The notes under the pieces were generated by a model that saw nothing but the letters and a program-made list of their open reading frames with translations, had not been told where the DNA came from and did not search any database. The position numbers and the translations under genes were made by a program. DNA of 7,575 nucleotides from WRIS01 sp031549175. GTDB lineage: Bacteria > Actinomycetota > Coriobacteriia > Coriobacteriales > Eggerthellaceae. Position 1 is the first letter of the stretch. Each line of letters begins with the position of its first letter. Below are positions 1-6,483 of the stretch, one piece after another. Where the stretch lies: positions 1 through 7,575 of the forward strand of contig JAVBQH010000042.1 of assembly GCA_031549175.1 (NCBI GenBank), read 5' to 3'.

Positions 1-258
1 TTCGACAAGGGGGCCGGGCTTGCCAAAGGGGCCCTCAGGCGTCCGGTGGACGTTTTTTCGCCCGACCTCGAAACCGCGCAGTTTGAAAGGGAGCTTCTTC
101 TGGCCGTGAACGCCACGGGGCCAGGCCCGGGCGGCCTCGGGGGCGCGACCACGGCGCTTGGCGTGAAGGTCCAAACCGCCCCCTGCCATATTGCGGCGTT
201 GCCCCTTGCCATCAACCTGGGTTGTTCGGCGATGCGGAGGTCGAGCATTGAACTCTAA
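1..258 (+). CDS. Class I fumarate hydratase, alpha subunit (C-terminal fragment)
   Basis: This is the last 85 residues of an iron-sulfur hydro-lyase alpha subunit; the 5' part lies outside the window. Fumarase catalyses reversible hydration of fumarate to malate in the cytoplasm. The fragment carries the family's glycine-rich GPGPGGLGG block (residues 40-48), followed by TTAL (50-53), APCHIAALPLAIN (60-72) and a terminal NLGCSAMRR. By alignment from memory with E. coli FumA, the cysteine in NLGC (residue 75 of the fragment) matches the third [4Fe-4S] cluster ligand. The stop TAA (256-258) lies within the start of the beta-subunit gene, giving an 11-nt overlap typical of these subunit pairs. 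The related L(+)-tartrate dehydratase TtdA has the same fold and cannot be fully excluded from this fragment, but fumarase is the commoner assignment. Confidence 0.88.
   Translation, partial: FDKGAGLAKGALRRPVDVFSPDLETAQFERELLLAVNATGPGPGGLGGATTALGVKVQTAPCHIAALPLAINLGCSAMRRSSIEL
236..240 (+). promoter_or_regulatory. Ribosome binding site fixing the TTG start of the fumarase beta subunit
   Basis: A perfect GGAGG lies 7 nt before the TTG at 248. It supports TTG 248 over the more upstream in-frame TTG at 191, which would add 19 residues unlike the family and overlap the alpha subunit by 68 nt. Confidence 0.7.
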
Positions 259-781
259 GCATCTGCAGCTTCCCTTGGACCTCGGCACGCTTGCCGGCCT
301 CAAAGCCGGCGAGGAATGCACCTTGACCGGCACGCTCTACGCCTTGCGTGATGCGGGGCATCAGCGTCTGCTTGAAGAGCTGCATGCGTCAGGCAGGCTC
401 CCCTATGGGTTGGAAGGCCAGACGATCCTGTACGCAGGACCTACTCCTCCTGCTGCGGGCAGGCCTTTCGGTGCGATCGGCCCGACAACGGCCTCGCGCA
501 TGGACTTTGCCGCCCCCGAGCTCTACCGTGCCGGCATCGTCGCGACGATCGGGAAGGGGCGGCGCTCGGAAGAGGTCCGCCATGCCTGCCGCGAGACGGG
601 TGGGGTCTACTTCATCGCCGTCGGAGGCGCAGCTGCGTTTCTTGCGAAGTGCATAGAAAGTTCGGTTACGCTGGCGTATGATGATCTGGGTACGGAAGCG
701 CTCCGCAGGATCGAAGTGGTCGGTTTCCCTGTATTCGTGGGGATTGACACCGACGGCGACGACCTGTACGAGAAAATCTAG
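248..781 (+). CDS. Class I fumarate hydratase, beta subunit
   Basis: This 177-residue protein is the C-terminal-domain subunit of a two-subunit [4Fe-4S] fumarase and pairs with the alpha subunit just upstream. The length is normal for free-standing beta subunits (about 180). Visible family motifs are RDAGH (34-38), the YAGPTP segment (62-67), GPTTASRMD (78-86), the class I KGxxS signature as IGKGRRS (101-107), a GGAAA turn, and the closing segment with LGTEALRRIEV, FPVFVGIDTDGDDLY. The TTG start at 248 is chosen because GGAGG sits 7 nt upstream and the alignable sequence begins there (NSKHLQLPLDLG). The gene overlaps the alpha stop by 11 nt, implying coupled translation and balanced subunits. 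TtdB (tartrate dehydratase) is the main alternative, since the motifs are shared. Confidence 0.9.
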   Translation: MNSKHLQLPLDLGTLAGLKAGEECTLTGTLYALRDAGHQRLLEELHASGRLPYGLEGQTILYAGPTPPAAGRPFGAIGPTTASRMDFAAPELYRAGIVATIGKGRRSEEVRHACRETGGVYFIAVGGAAAFLAKCIESSVTLAYDDLGTEALRRIEVVGFPVFVGIDTDGDDLYEKI

Positions 782-808
782 AACGGCATCCAGGAGACAA
801 CAGGCGCA

Positions 809-1555
809 ATGGGAAACCAGCAGGCACATACCACGGCAGAAGGTATCTTCATCACCTTCGAAGGCGGTGAAGGGGCAGGAAAGACCACCCATATCCGCTT
901 CTTGGCCGAGGCCCTGGAAGAAAAGGGATACGAGGTGCTTTGCATCCGCGAACCCGGCGGCACGTCGATCGGGGAGGTTCTCCGTGCGCTTGTGCTCGAT
1001 GCCGGAAACGAGGAAATGGCCGACCCGACCGAACTGTTCATCTACGAGGCCGCCCGCTCCCAGATCGTTGCGGAGGTCATCCGCCCCGCTTTGGCCAGGG
1101 GGGCCGTGGTGCTGTGCGACCGGTTCTACGATTCGACCCTTGCCTACCAGGTCTACGGGCGCGGGCTTTCCGAAGACTTCGTGCGCAGTGCCAACGAGTT
1201 CGCCTGCCAAGGTGTCCGTCCCCAAAGAACCATCCTGCTCACCTGCAGGGACACGCGCAACAGCCTGAACCGTGCAACCCAGCATGGCGAAGCGGACCGG
1301 CTGGAGCGTGCCGGTGAGGATTTCCATATGCGCGTCGAGCAGGGGTTCGCTGAAATTGCCGCCCGGGAGCCAGGGCGCGTCCGCATCGTCGAGTCTGCAG
1401 CACTGAAGTCACAGACCTCGCGGGCGGTCTTCAAGGAGCTTGCCGACCTGTTTCCGTGGATGGAAGACCCATCCCATACCCGGGACGGCTTTTTCGAGAA
1501 GATCGATATCAAGTACTACGGCAACAAGCACCAGGCCGTAGCCGACGGGGTGTGA
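809..1555 (+). CDS. tmk: Thymidylate (dTMP) kinase
   Basis: This cytoplasmic enzyme phosphorylates dTMP to dTDP with ATP, an essential step of dTTP supply. The 248-residue protein has the P-loop GGEGAGKT (19-26), the dTMP-binding REPGG (47-51), DRFYDST (104-110) followed by LAYQVYGRG, and a LID-type segment ending in DRLE (163-166) and FHMRV. The P-loop has no basic residue and the LID has arginines (R150, R155), which is the E. coli type. Two points are odd. The strand after the LID base reads TILLTC where most relatives have an aspartate (LLLD-like). The protein also exceeds the usual 200-215 residues because of a charged C-terminal extension (about residue 215 onward, including KIDIKYYGNKHQ). 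An AGGAG at 792-796 sits 12 nt before the ATG, a slightly long spacing. The gene follows fumarase by 27 nt and precedes holB by 3 nt. Confidence 0.96.
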   Translation: MGNQQAHTTAEGIFITFEGGEGAGKTTHIRFLAEALEEKGYEVLCIREPGGTSIGEVLRALVLDAGNEEMADPTELFIYEAARSQIVAEVIRPALARGAVVLCDRFYDSTLAYQVYGRGLSEDFVRSANEFACQGVRPQRTILLTCRDTRNSLNRATQHGEADRLERAGEDFHMRVEQGFAEIAAREPGRVRIVESAALKSQTSRAVFKELADLFPWMEDPSHTRDGFFEKIDIKYYGNKHQAVADGV

Positions 1556-1558
1556 GAT

Positions 1559-2704
1559 TTGGCGACCGACGTCTTTGATGGCATTTTCGGGCAGGCTCAG
1601 GTTCGGGAGTTCCTTCGTGCGAGCATCGCGGGCGATAAGGTAAGCCACGCCTACCTGTTCACAGGCCCTGCAGGCTCGAACAAGACCGCGGCCGCCTACG
1701 CCTTTGCCCAAGCCATAATCTGCGAAGGAGCTGGCTGCCAGAACTGTGACGCCTGCCGCCGCATTGTACGGCGCAAGCACCCCGACGTGCGCTACTTCTC
1801 GCCTGAAGGGGTAAACGGCTACCTTGTCGAGCAGATACGTGAGATCGTGGCCGAGACGGCGCTTACGCCGATACAGGCGTCGAAGAAGGTCTATATCCTC
1901 GACCGCGTCGACCTTCTGGGAACCCAGGCTGCGAACGCCTTTCTGAAGACACTGGAAGAGCCGCCCGACGATGTGGTCATGGTCCTTTTGGGGAGGACGC
2001 GCGAGAGCGTCTTGCCCACCATCGTGTCCCGATGCCAGGTCGTGCCCTTCCGCCACATACCGGCGAGCGAGGCTGCCGGCATCCTGTCGCAGAACACGGG
2101 CGCGACGCTCGGCCTGGCCCAGATCGCTATACAGGCCTGCGGCGGGTCGATCACCAAGGCGATAGAGTTCTTGAAGTCAAACGAGCGCATGGCGTTCAGG
2201 AGCCGGGTCCTTGAAGTGCTCACCTCGCTCAAGGTGGCGGACGACTGGGACGTGCTTACCTATGCGGAAGACCTGGTAGTGCGTGCGAAGGCTCCCCTCG
2301 ACGTCGTCCGTGCCGCCCAAGAGGACGAGTTGGCGGAATCTGCCGACTTCCTGGCGAAATCGGTGATCAGGCAGATCGAGGCGCGGAACAAAAGGGCTTT
2401 GAGCGCAAAGGCCGTGGAGTCCTTGCGGCAGACCACGGCGATCATCCGGTCCTGGCTTCGCGATGTCATGATGGTCTGCGCCCGCTGCCCCGAGCTTGTC
2501 ATCAACACCGACGTCGTAGCCTCGATCAACGAGGCGGCGGCGCAGACGGGCGAGGCCCGGGTCGCACGTGCGCTCGAGGCCTGCACGCAGGCCGATCGGG
2601 CAATCGCGTATAATGTTTCACCTGAGACATGCATCGATGCATTGTTGTTTGAGATAAGAGAGGTTTTATATGGTTCGGATAGCACCAATAAAGCTGCAGT
2701 ATAA
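1559..2704 (+). CDS. holB: DNA polymerase III, delta-prime subunit (clamp loader)
   Basis: Delta-prime is the non-catalytic AAA+ subunit of the clamp loader that puts the beta sliding clamp on DNA. The 381-residue protein opens with FDGIFGQ and SHAYLFTGP, has a Walker-A-like GPAGSNKT (36-43), a zinc-module cysteine set C55, C60, C63, C66, a Walker-B-region YILDRVDLL (112-120), the clamp-loader signature NAFLKTLEEPP (126-136) and the SRC arginine-finger motif (157-159). The P-loop has asparagine where a glycine normally precedes the lysine, so ATP binding may be weak or absent, as in other delta-prime proteins. The TTG start follows the tmk stop by 3 nt in the same frame, with only a poor GGGGTG (1547-1552) as ribosome site, so translation is probably coupled to tmk. 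The last 35 nt overlap ricT. DnaX is excluded by the short length and altered P-loop. Confidence 0.93.
   Translation: MATDVFDGIFGQAQVREFLRASIAGDKVSHAYLFTGPAGSNKTAAAYAFAQAIICEGAGCQNCDACRRIVRRKHPDVRYFSPEGVNGYLVEQIREIVAETALTPIQASKKVYILDRVDLLGTQAANAFLKTLEEPPDDVVMVLLGRTRESVLPTIVSRCQVVPFRHIPASEAAGILSQNTGATLGLAQIAIQACGGSITKAIEFLKSNERMAFRSRVLEVLTSLKVADDWDVLTYAEDLVVRAKAPLDVVRAAQEDELAESADFLAKSVIRQIEARNKRALSAKAVESLRQTTAIIRSWLRDVMMVCARCPELVINTDVVASINEAAAQTGEARVARALEACTQADRAIAYNVSPETCIDALLFEIREVLYGSDSTNKAAV
2609..2614 (+). promoter_or_regulatory. Candidate -10 box of an internal promoter for ricT
   Basis: A perfect TATAAT lies within the 3' coding end of holB, 55 nt ahead of the ricT ATG, in a locally AT-rich patch (about 2601-2669) of otherwise GC-rich DNA. 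No TTGACA-like -35 is visible at 16-19 nt, and there is no TGn extension, so this is a weak call based on one hexamer and its position. Confidence 0.25.
2629..2642 (+). repeat. 14-nt perfect palindrome ATGCATCGATGCAT
   Basis: The sequence is its own reverse complement over all 14 bases and contains two ATGCAT copies separated by CG. It starts 15 nt after the TATAAT at 2609-2614, close to where a transcript from that box would begin, and lies inside holB codons for C-I-D-A. It could be an operator or a chance product of coding; no known regulator site is recognised. Confidence 0.4.
2656..2663 (+). promoter_or_regulatory. Ribosome binding site of ricT inside holB
   Basis: AAGAGAGG ends 6 nt before the ATG at 2670. 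It decides the ricT start and places it 35 nt inside holB, so ricT can load its own ribosomes as well as be coupled to holB translation. Confidence 0.65.
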
Positions 2705-4052
2705 CCCTAAGGTCCTCTGGTTTGATCCCGGTGACCTCGAGATACATAAAGACGACGCCGTCGTGGTCACGACTGCGCGCGGCCTGGAATTCGGCCACGC
2801 CGCCGAAGACATCCAAGAGGTCGAGGATGCGGAGGTCAAGAGGCTCAAGACCGAGCTGAAGCCCGTCAAAAGGCTCGCGACTGCAGAAGACGAGGAAGCC
2901 GCCGCCGCAATGCAGGCCAAATCCGAGGAAGCCTTGCCGATCTTCAAGGAGATGGCAGCCGAGTCGAACGAGGGCATGCATCCGGTTTCGGTCGAGTTCC
3001 TGCTCGATGGAGATAAGGCGGTCTTCTATTTCGAGGCGGAGGAGCGGATCGATTTCCGCGAACTTGTCAGAAAGCTTGCCTCCCGCTTCCATGTCCGCAT
3101 CGACATGCGCCAGATCGGCGTACGCGACGAGGCGCGCATCGTCGGGGGTATCGGCCATTGCGGCCAGGAACTATGCTGCAAGCGCCTGGGCGGCGAGTTC
3201 TGCCCGGTGTCCATCAGGATGGCCAAGGAGCAAGACCTCTCCTTGAACCCGCAAAAGATTTCAGGCGTGTGCGGCCGCCTTATGTGCTGTTTGCGCTACG
3301 AGTTCGACGCCTACAAGGACTTCAAGGACCGGGCGCCCAAGGTCAATGCAAAAATCGAGACCCCCGAGGGCATGGCAAAGGTCATCGATCTGAACGTTCC
3401 CCGCGAGATAGTGACCCTCAAGCTTGAGGACGACAAGACGGTAAAGATTCCCCTAAGCGACTTCGTGACCGAAGGCAAGAAGGGCGTCAGGCCAAGCAAG
3501 GTCGATTCAGAGGCGTTCGAGCGGCATGCCAACCAAGACAGCTTCGGATCATTGGCCGGGCTGGACGCGCTTGGACGGATCGGCTCGGAGGAAAGCGTCC
3601 TCTTCAGCGAGGAGGAGTCAAAAGGCAAAGGCCGAAAGGGAAAGGGCAAGCGCACAGACGAGGCCAAAGAGGATACCCGCCGCCCACGGCGGCGCACCAA
3701 GGTAGGCGCGCAGGGGCAAGAGGATGCCGCATCCGGCGAGCAAGGCAAGGGCCAGGGCGCGCAGCGCAAAAAGAAGTCAGGGTCGCGCAACAACAATAAG
3801 AAGCAGGGACAGCCGGCAGGTCCAGAAAACGGCTCCTCGGCCAAACAGCAGCAGCAGAAGAAGCAGGGTGCAAAGAAGGCGGGGCCTCGTCCAGGGCAGA
3901 AGTCCTCTGGCCTCAGAACAGGCGAGGGCAAGCCATCCGAAGCCAAGCAGCAATCACAGGCCGCTTCTTCCCCGAAGAGCGCCAGCCCGCAAAGGCGCTC
4001 CCGTCGCCGCAGCCACAAATCGGGCGGTTCGGGCGAGGGGAGCGCTTCATGA
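2670..4052 (+). CDS. ricT: PSP1-domain protein RicT/YaaT with long basic C-terminal tail
   Basis: In Bacillus subtilis, RicT (YaaT) acts with RicA and RicF in a [4Fe-4S] complex that helps RNase Y-dependent mRNA maturation and affects Spo0A phosphorylation. The 460-residue protein begins like the family (VLWFDPGDLEIHKDDAVVV; TARGLEFG at 35-42), continues through the PSP1 region, and has the conserved cysteine cluster: C164, C169, C170 (CGQELCC), C178, C201, C206, C207 (CGRLMCC). These match the cluster-binding cysteines of the family. The alignable core ends near residue 270, about the full length of B. subtilis YaaT (275). Residues 317-460 form a low-complexity tail rich in K, R, Q, G and S, with KGKGRKGKGK and a QQQQ run (393-396), predicted disordered and possibly RNA-binding. 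The start is supported by AAGAGAGG and by homology. The position after tmk-holB fits the Firmicutes order. Sporulation genes are not seen here, so an RNA-processing role is more likely. Confidence 0.9.
   Translation: MVRIAPIKLQYNPKVLWFDPGDLEIHKDDAVVVTTARGLEFGHAAEDIQEVEDAEVKRLKTELKPVKRLATAEDEEAAAAMQAKSEEALPIFKEMAAESNEGMHPVSVEFLLDGDKAVFYFEAEERIDFRELVRKLASRFHVRIDMRQIGVRDEARIVGGIGHCGQELCCKRLGGEFCPVSIRMAKEQDLSLNPQKISGVCGRLMCCLRYEFDAYKDFKDRAPKVNAKIETPEGMAKVIDLNVPREIVTLKLEDDKTVKIPLSDFVTEGKKGVRPSKVDSEAFERHANQDSFGSLAGLDALGRIGSEESVLFSEEESKGKGRKGKGKRTDEAKEDTRRPRRRTKVGAQGQEDAASGEQGKGQGAQRKKKSGSRNNNKKQGQPAGPENGSSAKQQQQKKQGAKKAGPRPGQKSSGLRTGEGKPSEAKQQSQAASSPKSASPQRRSRRRSHKSGGSGEGSAS
4035..4042 (+). promoter_or_regulatory. 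Ribosome binding site of pncB inside the ricT tail
   Basis: GAGGGGAG ends 6 nt before the ATG at 4049, which shares ATGA with the ricT stop. This supports the pncB start and termination-reinitiation coupling of the two genes. Confidence 0.65.
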
Positions 4053-5503
4053 GGCTTGACTTCTCCTTGCTTACCGACCTCTACCAGCTGACGATGGCCC
4101 AAGGATATTGGGAGTGCGGTAAGACCGAAGAAGAAGCCTGCTTCCACATGTATTTCAGGAGGAACCCCTTCGAGGGCGGGTTTGCGATAGCCTGCGGCAT
4201 GGCGCAGCTGGCAGAAATAGTCGATACCTTCAGCTTCAGCCCGGATGACCTTGACTACCTGGCCTCGCTTGATGCGCCGGGCGGCGGGAAGCTGTTCCAA
4301 GGTGCATTCCTCGACTACCTCTCCGGCCTTTCGCTCTCGGTCGACATCGACGCCGTCCATGAGGGTACCGTCGTGTTCCCCAACGAGCCCCTGGTGCGGG
4401 TCACCGGCCCCATCATGCATTGCCAGCTGCTTGAGACGGCACTTCTCAACTGTGTGAACTTCCAGACCCTTATCGCGACGAAAGCCGCGCGGGTCTGCCT
4501 TGCCGCGCAGGTCCCCGTTGCAGAGTTCGGCTTGCGCCGCGCCCAGGGGGCAGGCGGCGGGCTTTGGGCGAGCCGGGCAGCGGTGGTCGGCGGCTGCGCT
4601 ACGACAAGCAATGTCTTGGCGGGCAAGCTCTACGGCATTCCCGTCTCAGGGACCCATGCGCATTCCTGGGTCATGGCCTTTGACGACGAGCTGGAGTCAT
4701 TTCGCGCCTATGCGCGCGTGATGCCGAGAAACTGTGTGCTGCTGGTCGATACCTACAATGTGAGGCAGGGCGTCGAGAATGCGATAACGGTGGGGAAGGA
4801 GATGAAGGAGCGGGGCGAGCGGCTTGCCGCCATCCGTATCGACTCCGGAGACCTTGCCTGGCTCTCGAAGATGGCGCGTGCGCGCCTTGACGAGGAGGGC
4901 TTGGGCGACTGCGGCATCGTGCTCTCGAACGATCTTGACGAATACACGATCCAATCATTGCGTGACCAAGGGGTATGCGCAAGCTCCTATGGCGTGGGAA
5001 CGAAGTTGGCAACCGCATATGACCAGCCGACCCTCGGCGGGGTATACAAGCTTTCTGCGGTCCGCGCCTCCCCGTCCTGCCCTTGGGAAGACCGGGTGAA
5101 GATATCCGAGCAGGCGGCAAAGCTTACCGTTCCGGGCATCCTCGACGTCCGCCGCTATTACTACGACGACGGACGCATAGCGGGGGATATGGTCTTTGAC
5201 AGCAACACGGCCGTCGACGGGCGCGAACTGATCATCGATCCGGCCGACAGCCTGCGCCAGAAGGTGCTTGCAGGCAAACGCTTCGACACCTTGCTTCATC
5301 CCCATAGTCGTGCGGGGAAGTCGGTTCTTGGGAAAGAGCATCTCTCGGCTTTGGACGCACGGCAACGTGCCGCACATCAGCTCGAGGCGCTCGATGAAAG
5401 CCAGAAACGCATGCTCAACCCCCACAGCTATCCGGTCGGGCTGGAATGTGGTCTTTTTGAACGTCGCAACAATTTGGTTGTAGAACTCAAAGACATTCAG
5501 TAG
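4049..5503 (+). CDS. pncB: Nicotinate phosphoribosyltransferase
   Basis: This cytoplasmic enzyme makes nicotinate mononucleotide from nicotinate and PRPP, with ATP hydrolysis, in the Preiss-Handler route of NAD salvage. The 484-residue length fits the Gram-positive-type family (about 480-490). It opens with LLTDLYQLTMAQGYW and MYFRRNPFEGGFAIACG. It carries the FGLRRAQG motif (160-167), GTHAHSWV (201-208), in which H205 matches the histidine phosphorylated during catalysis in characterised relatives, DTYN (234-237) with GVENAI, the phosphoribosyl-binding RIDSGDL (263-269), and GVGTKLATAYDQP near residues 315-327. The start overlaps the ricT stop as ATGA with a strong ribosome site. Nicotinamide phosphoribosyltransferase is a less likely alternative. 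The gene has no obvious pathway link to ricT, so the coupling is of interest. Confidence 0.95.
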   Translation: MRLDFSLLTDLYQLTMAQGYWECGKTEEEACFHMYFRRNPFEGGFAIACGMAQLAEIVDTFSFSPDDLDYLASLDAPGGGKLFQGAFLDYLSGLSLSVDIDAVHEGTVVFPNEPLVRVTGPIMHCQLLETALLNCVNFQTLIATKAARVCLAAQVPVAEFGLRRAQGAGGGLWASRAAVVGGCATTSNVLAGKLYGIPVSGTHAHSWVMAFDDELESFRAYARVMPRNCVLLVDTYNVRQGVENAITVGKEMKERGERLAAIRIDSGDLAWLSKMARARLDEEGLGDCGIVLSNDLDEYTIQSLRDQGVCASSYGVGTKLATAYDQPTLGGVYKLSAVRASPSCPWEDRVKISEQAAKLTVPGILDVRRYYYDDGRIAGDMVFDSNTAVDGRELIIDPADSLRQKVLAGKRFDTLLHPHSRAGKSVLGKEHLSALDARQRAAHQLEALDESQKRMLNPHSYPVGLECGLFERRNNLVVELKDIQ

Positions 5504-5523
5504 TTTAGTAAAAAGACGAATAG

Positions 5524-5536
5524 TCCGGGTGCCGGA
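5524..5536 (+). promoter_or_regulatory. Small hairpin abutting the degV1 ribosome binding site
   Basis: TCCGG-GTG-CCGGA forms a 5-bp stem with a 3-nt loop in the 42-nt gap after pncB. Its last base is the first A of the AAAGGAAG ribosome site (5536-5543) for the ATG at 5546. There is no U-run, so it is not an intrinsic terminator. It might slightly limit access to the ribosome site, but a stem this short can arise by chance. Confidence 0.25.
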
Positions 5537-5545
5537 AAGGAAGCC

Positions 5546-6448
5546 ATGATAAAGATCGTTACCGATTCAGTAGCGTCGATCCCCGCAGACATGCTTGCAG
5601 ACACGCAGATCCAGGTTGTGTCGCTCTACCTTAACCGTGATGGGGTGGAATATGTCGACAACGAGACCGACATCGATGACTTCTATGCCGACATCTACAC
5701 CATGGCGAACAACATCCCCACCTCAAGCCAACCCTCCCAGACAGACTTCATAAACATCTTCGAGAAGATCGCCCAAGACGGGGACGAGCTGCTCGGGATA
5801 TTTCTTTCCACCTCTCTTTCCGGGACCTACGAAGGTGCCGTGCAGGCTGCCCGTACCGTCAAGTCACGCGATACCGACTTCAAGTACGCGATGGTGGACT
5901 CTTCGGGATGCGCCTTCGATCAGGCGTGGCCGGTGTTCGCGGCGAACAAGGCAATCGAGGAGGGGGCCACGCTTGACGAGGCGGTGGCAGCCACCTTGAG
6001 AAGCATCGAGTCCTCTCGTTTCATCTTCACTATCGAAAGCCTCGTCTTCCTTCAAAAAGGAGGGCGCATCGGCAACGCGACGGCATTGCTCGGCAACCTC
6101 ATCAAGCTGACCCCGGTGCTCACGGTGAAACAGGGGAAGGCGGATATCTTCGCGAAGACGCGTTCGCGCAAGAAGGCCCTCGATAAGATCATCGCAACAT
6201 TCAAGGCCGACATCGATCAGTACGGGCTGAAAAACGTGGTCGTGCACTACATCGGCGACAAGACCCCAGCCATCGACTGGGCAAAAGACGTCATCGAGCC
6301 CTTGTTGGGCAAGGTCGTGCGTGTGATACCGGTAAGCCCGGTCGTCGGGTTGCACGTAGGGCCTGCAATCGGCATCTCGTATGAATGCAACCATGTGATG
6401 AAGCACAAGTTCCCGCAAGGTATGCCTTCGCTGGTTACCACTCAATAG
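5546..6448 (+). CDS. DegV family fatty-acid-binding protein (first of two)
   Basis: DegV proteins bind a fatty acid in a deep pocket. The best-known members (FakB of Staphylococcus aureus) present it to the kinase FakA for phosphorylation and entry into phospholipids. This 300-residue protein has the normal length and motifs: KIVTDSVASIP at the N-terminus, PTSSQPS (58-64), STSLSGTY (88-95), KGGRIG (171-176), KLTPVLTV (187-194), RSRKKA (206-211) and LHVGPAIG with H270. T59, S92 and H270 occupy the positions expected to hold the fatty-acid carboxylate. No signal peptide or membrane segment is seen, so it is cytosolic. The ATG has AAAGGAAG close upstream. It sits 42 nt after pncB and 35 nt before a second DegV gene. 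No FakA kinase is visible in the window, so its partner is unknown. Confidence 0.93.
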   Translation: MIKIVTDSVASIPADMLADTQIQVVSLYLNRDGVEYVDNETDIDDFYADIYTMANNIPTSSQPSQTDFINIFEKIAQDGDELLGIFLSTSLSGTYEGAVQAARTVKSRDTDFKYAMVDSSGCAFDQAWPVFAANKAIEEGATLDEAVAATLRSIESSRFIFTIESLVFLQKGGRIGNATALLGNLIKLTPVLTVKQGKADIFAKTRSRKKALDKIIATFKADIDQYGLKNVVVHYIGDKTPAIDWAKDVIEPLLGKVVRVIPVSPVVGLHVGPAIGISYECNHVMKHKFPQGMPSLVTTQ

Positions 6449-6483
6449 ATTACAGACGACAGCACGCAGAAAGAGAACGTCCC

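Noticed and set aside
191..247. Upstream TTG start for the fumarase beta subunit
   Set aside because: It would add 19 unrelated residues and a long overlap with the alpha subunit; TTG 248 has a perfect GGAGG at 7 nt.
389..1327. Long minus-strand open frame (312 codons) opposite the fumarase beta subunit and tmk
   Set aside because: It lies wholly opposite two well-supported genes, has no recognisable motif, and is the expected shadow of GC-rich codon use.
3846..3857. Four CAG repeats as a variable microsatellite
   Set aside because: Four copies is too short to call a repeat locus and fits the glutamine-rich coding tail.
3311..4420. Minus-strand open frame (369 codons) opposite the ricT tail and the start of pncB
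   Set aside because: Its cysteine-, serine- and proline-rich translation mirrors the low-complexity ricT tail and looks like no known protein; both plus-strand genes are clear.
6385..6483. Upstream ATG start for the second DegV gene
   Set aside because: The 33 extra residues overlap the first DegV gene and do not resemble the family; ATG 6484 fits the conserved N-terminus.
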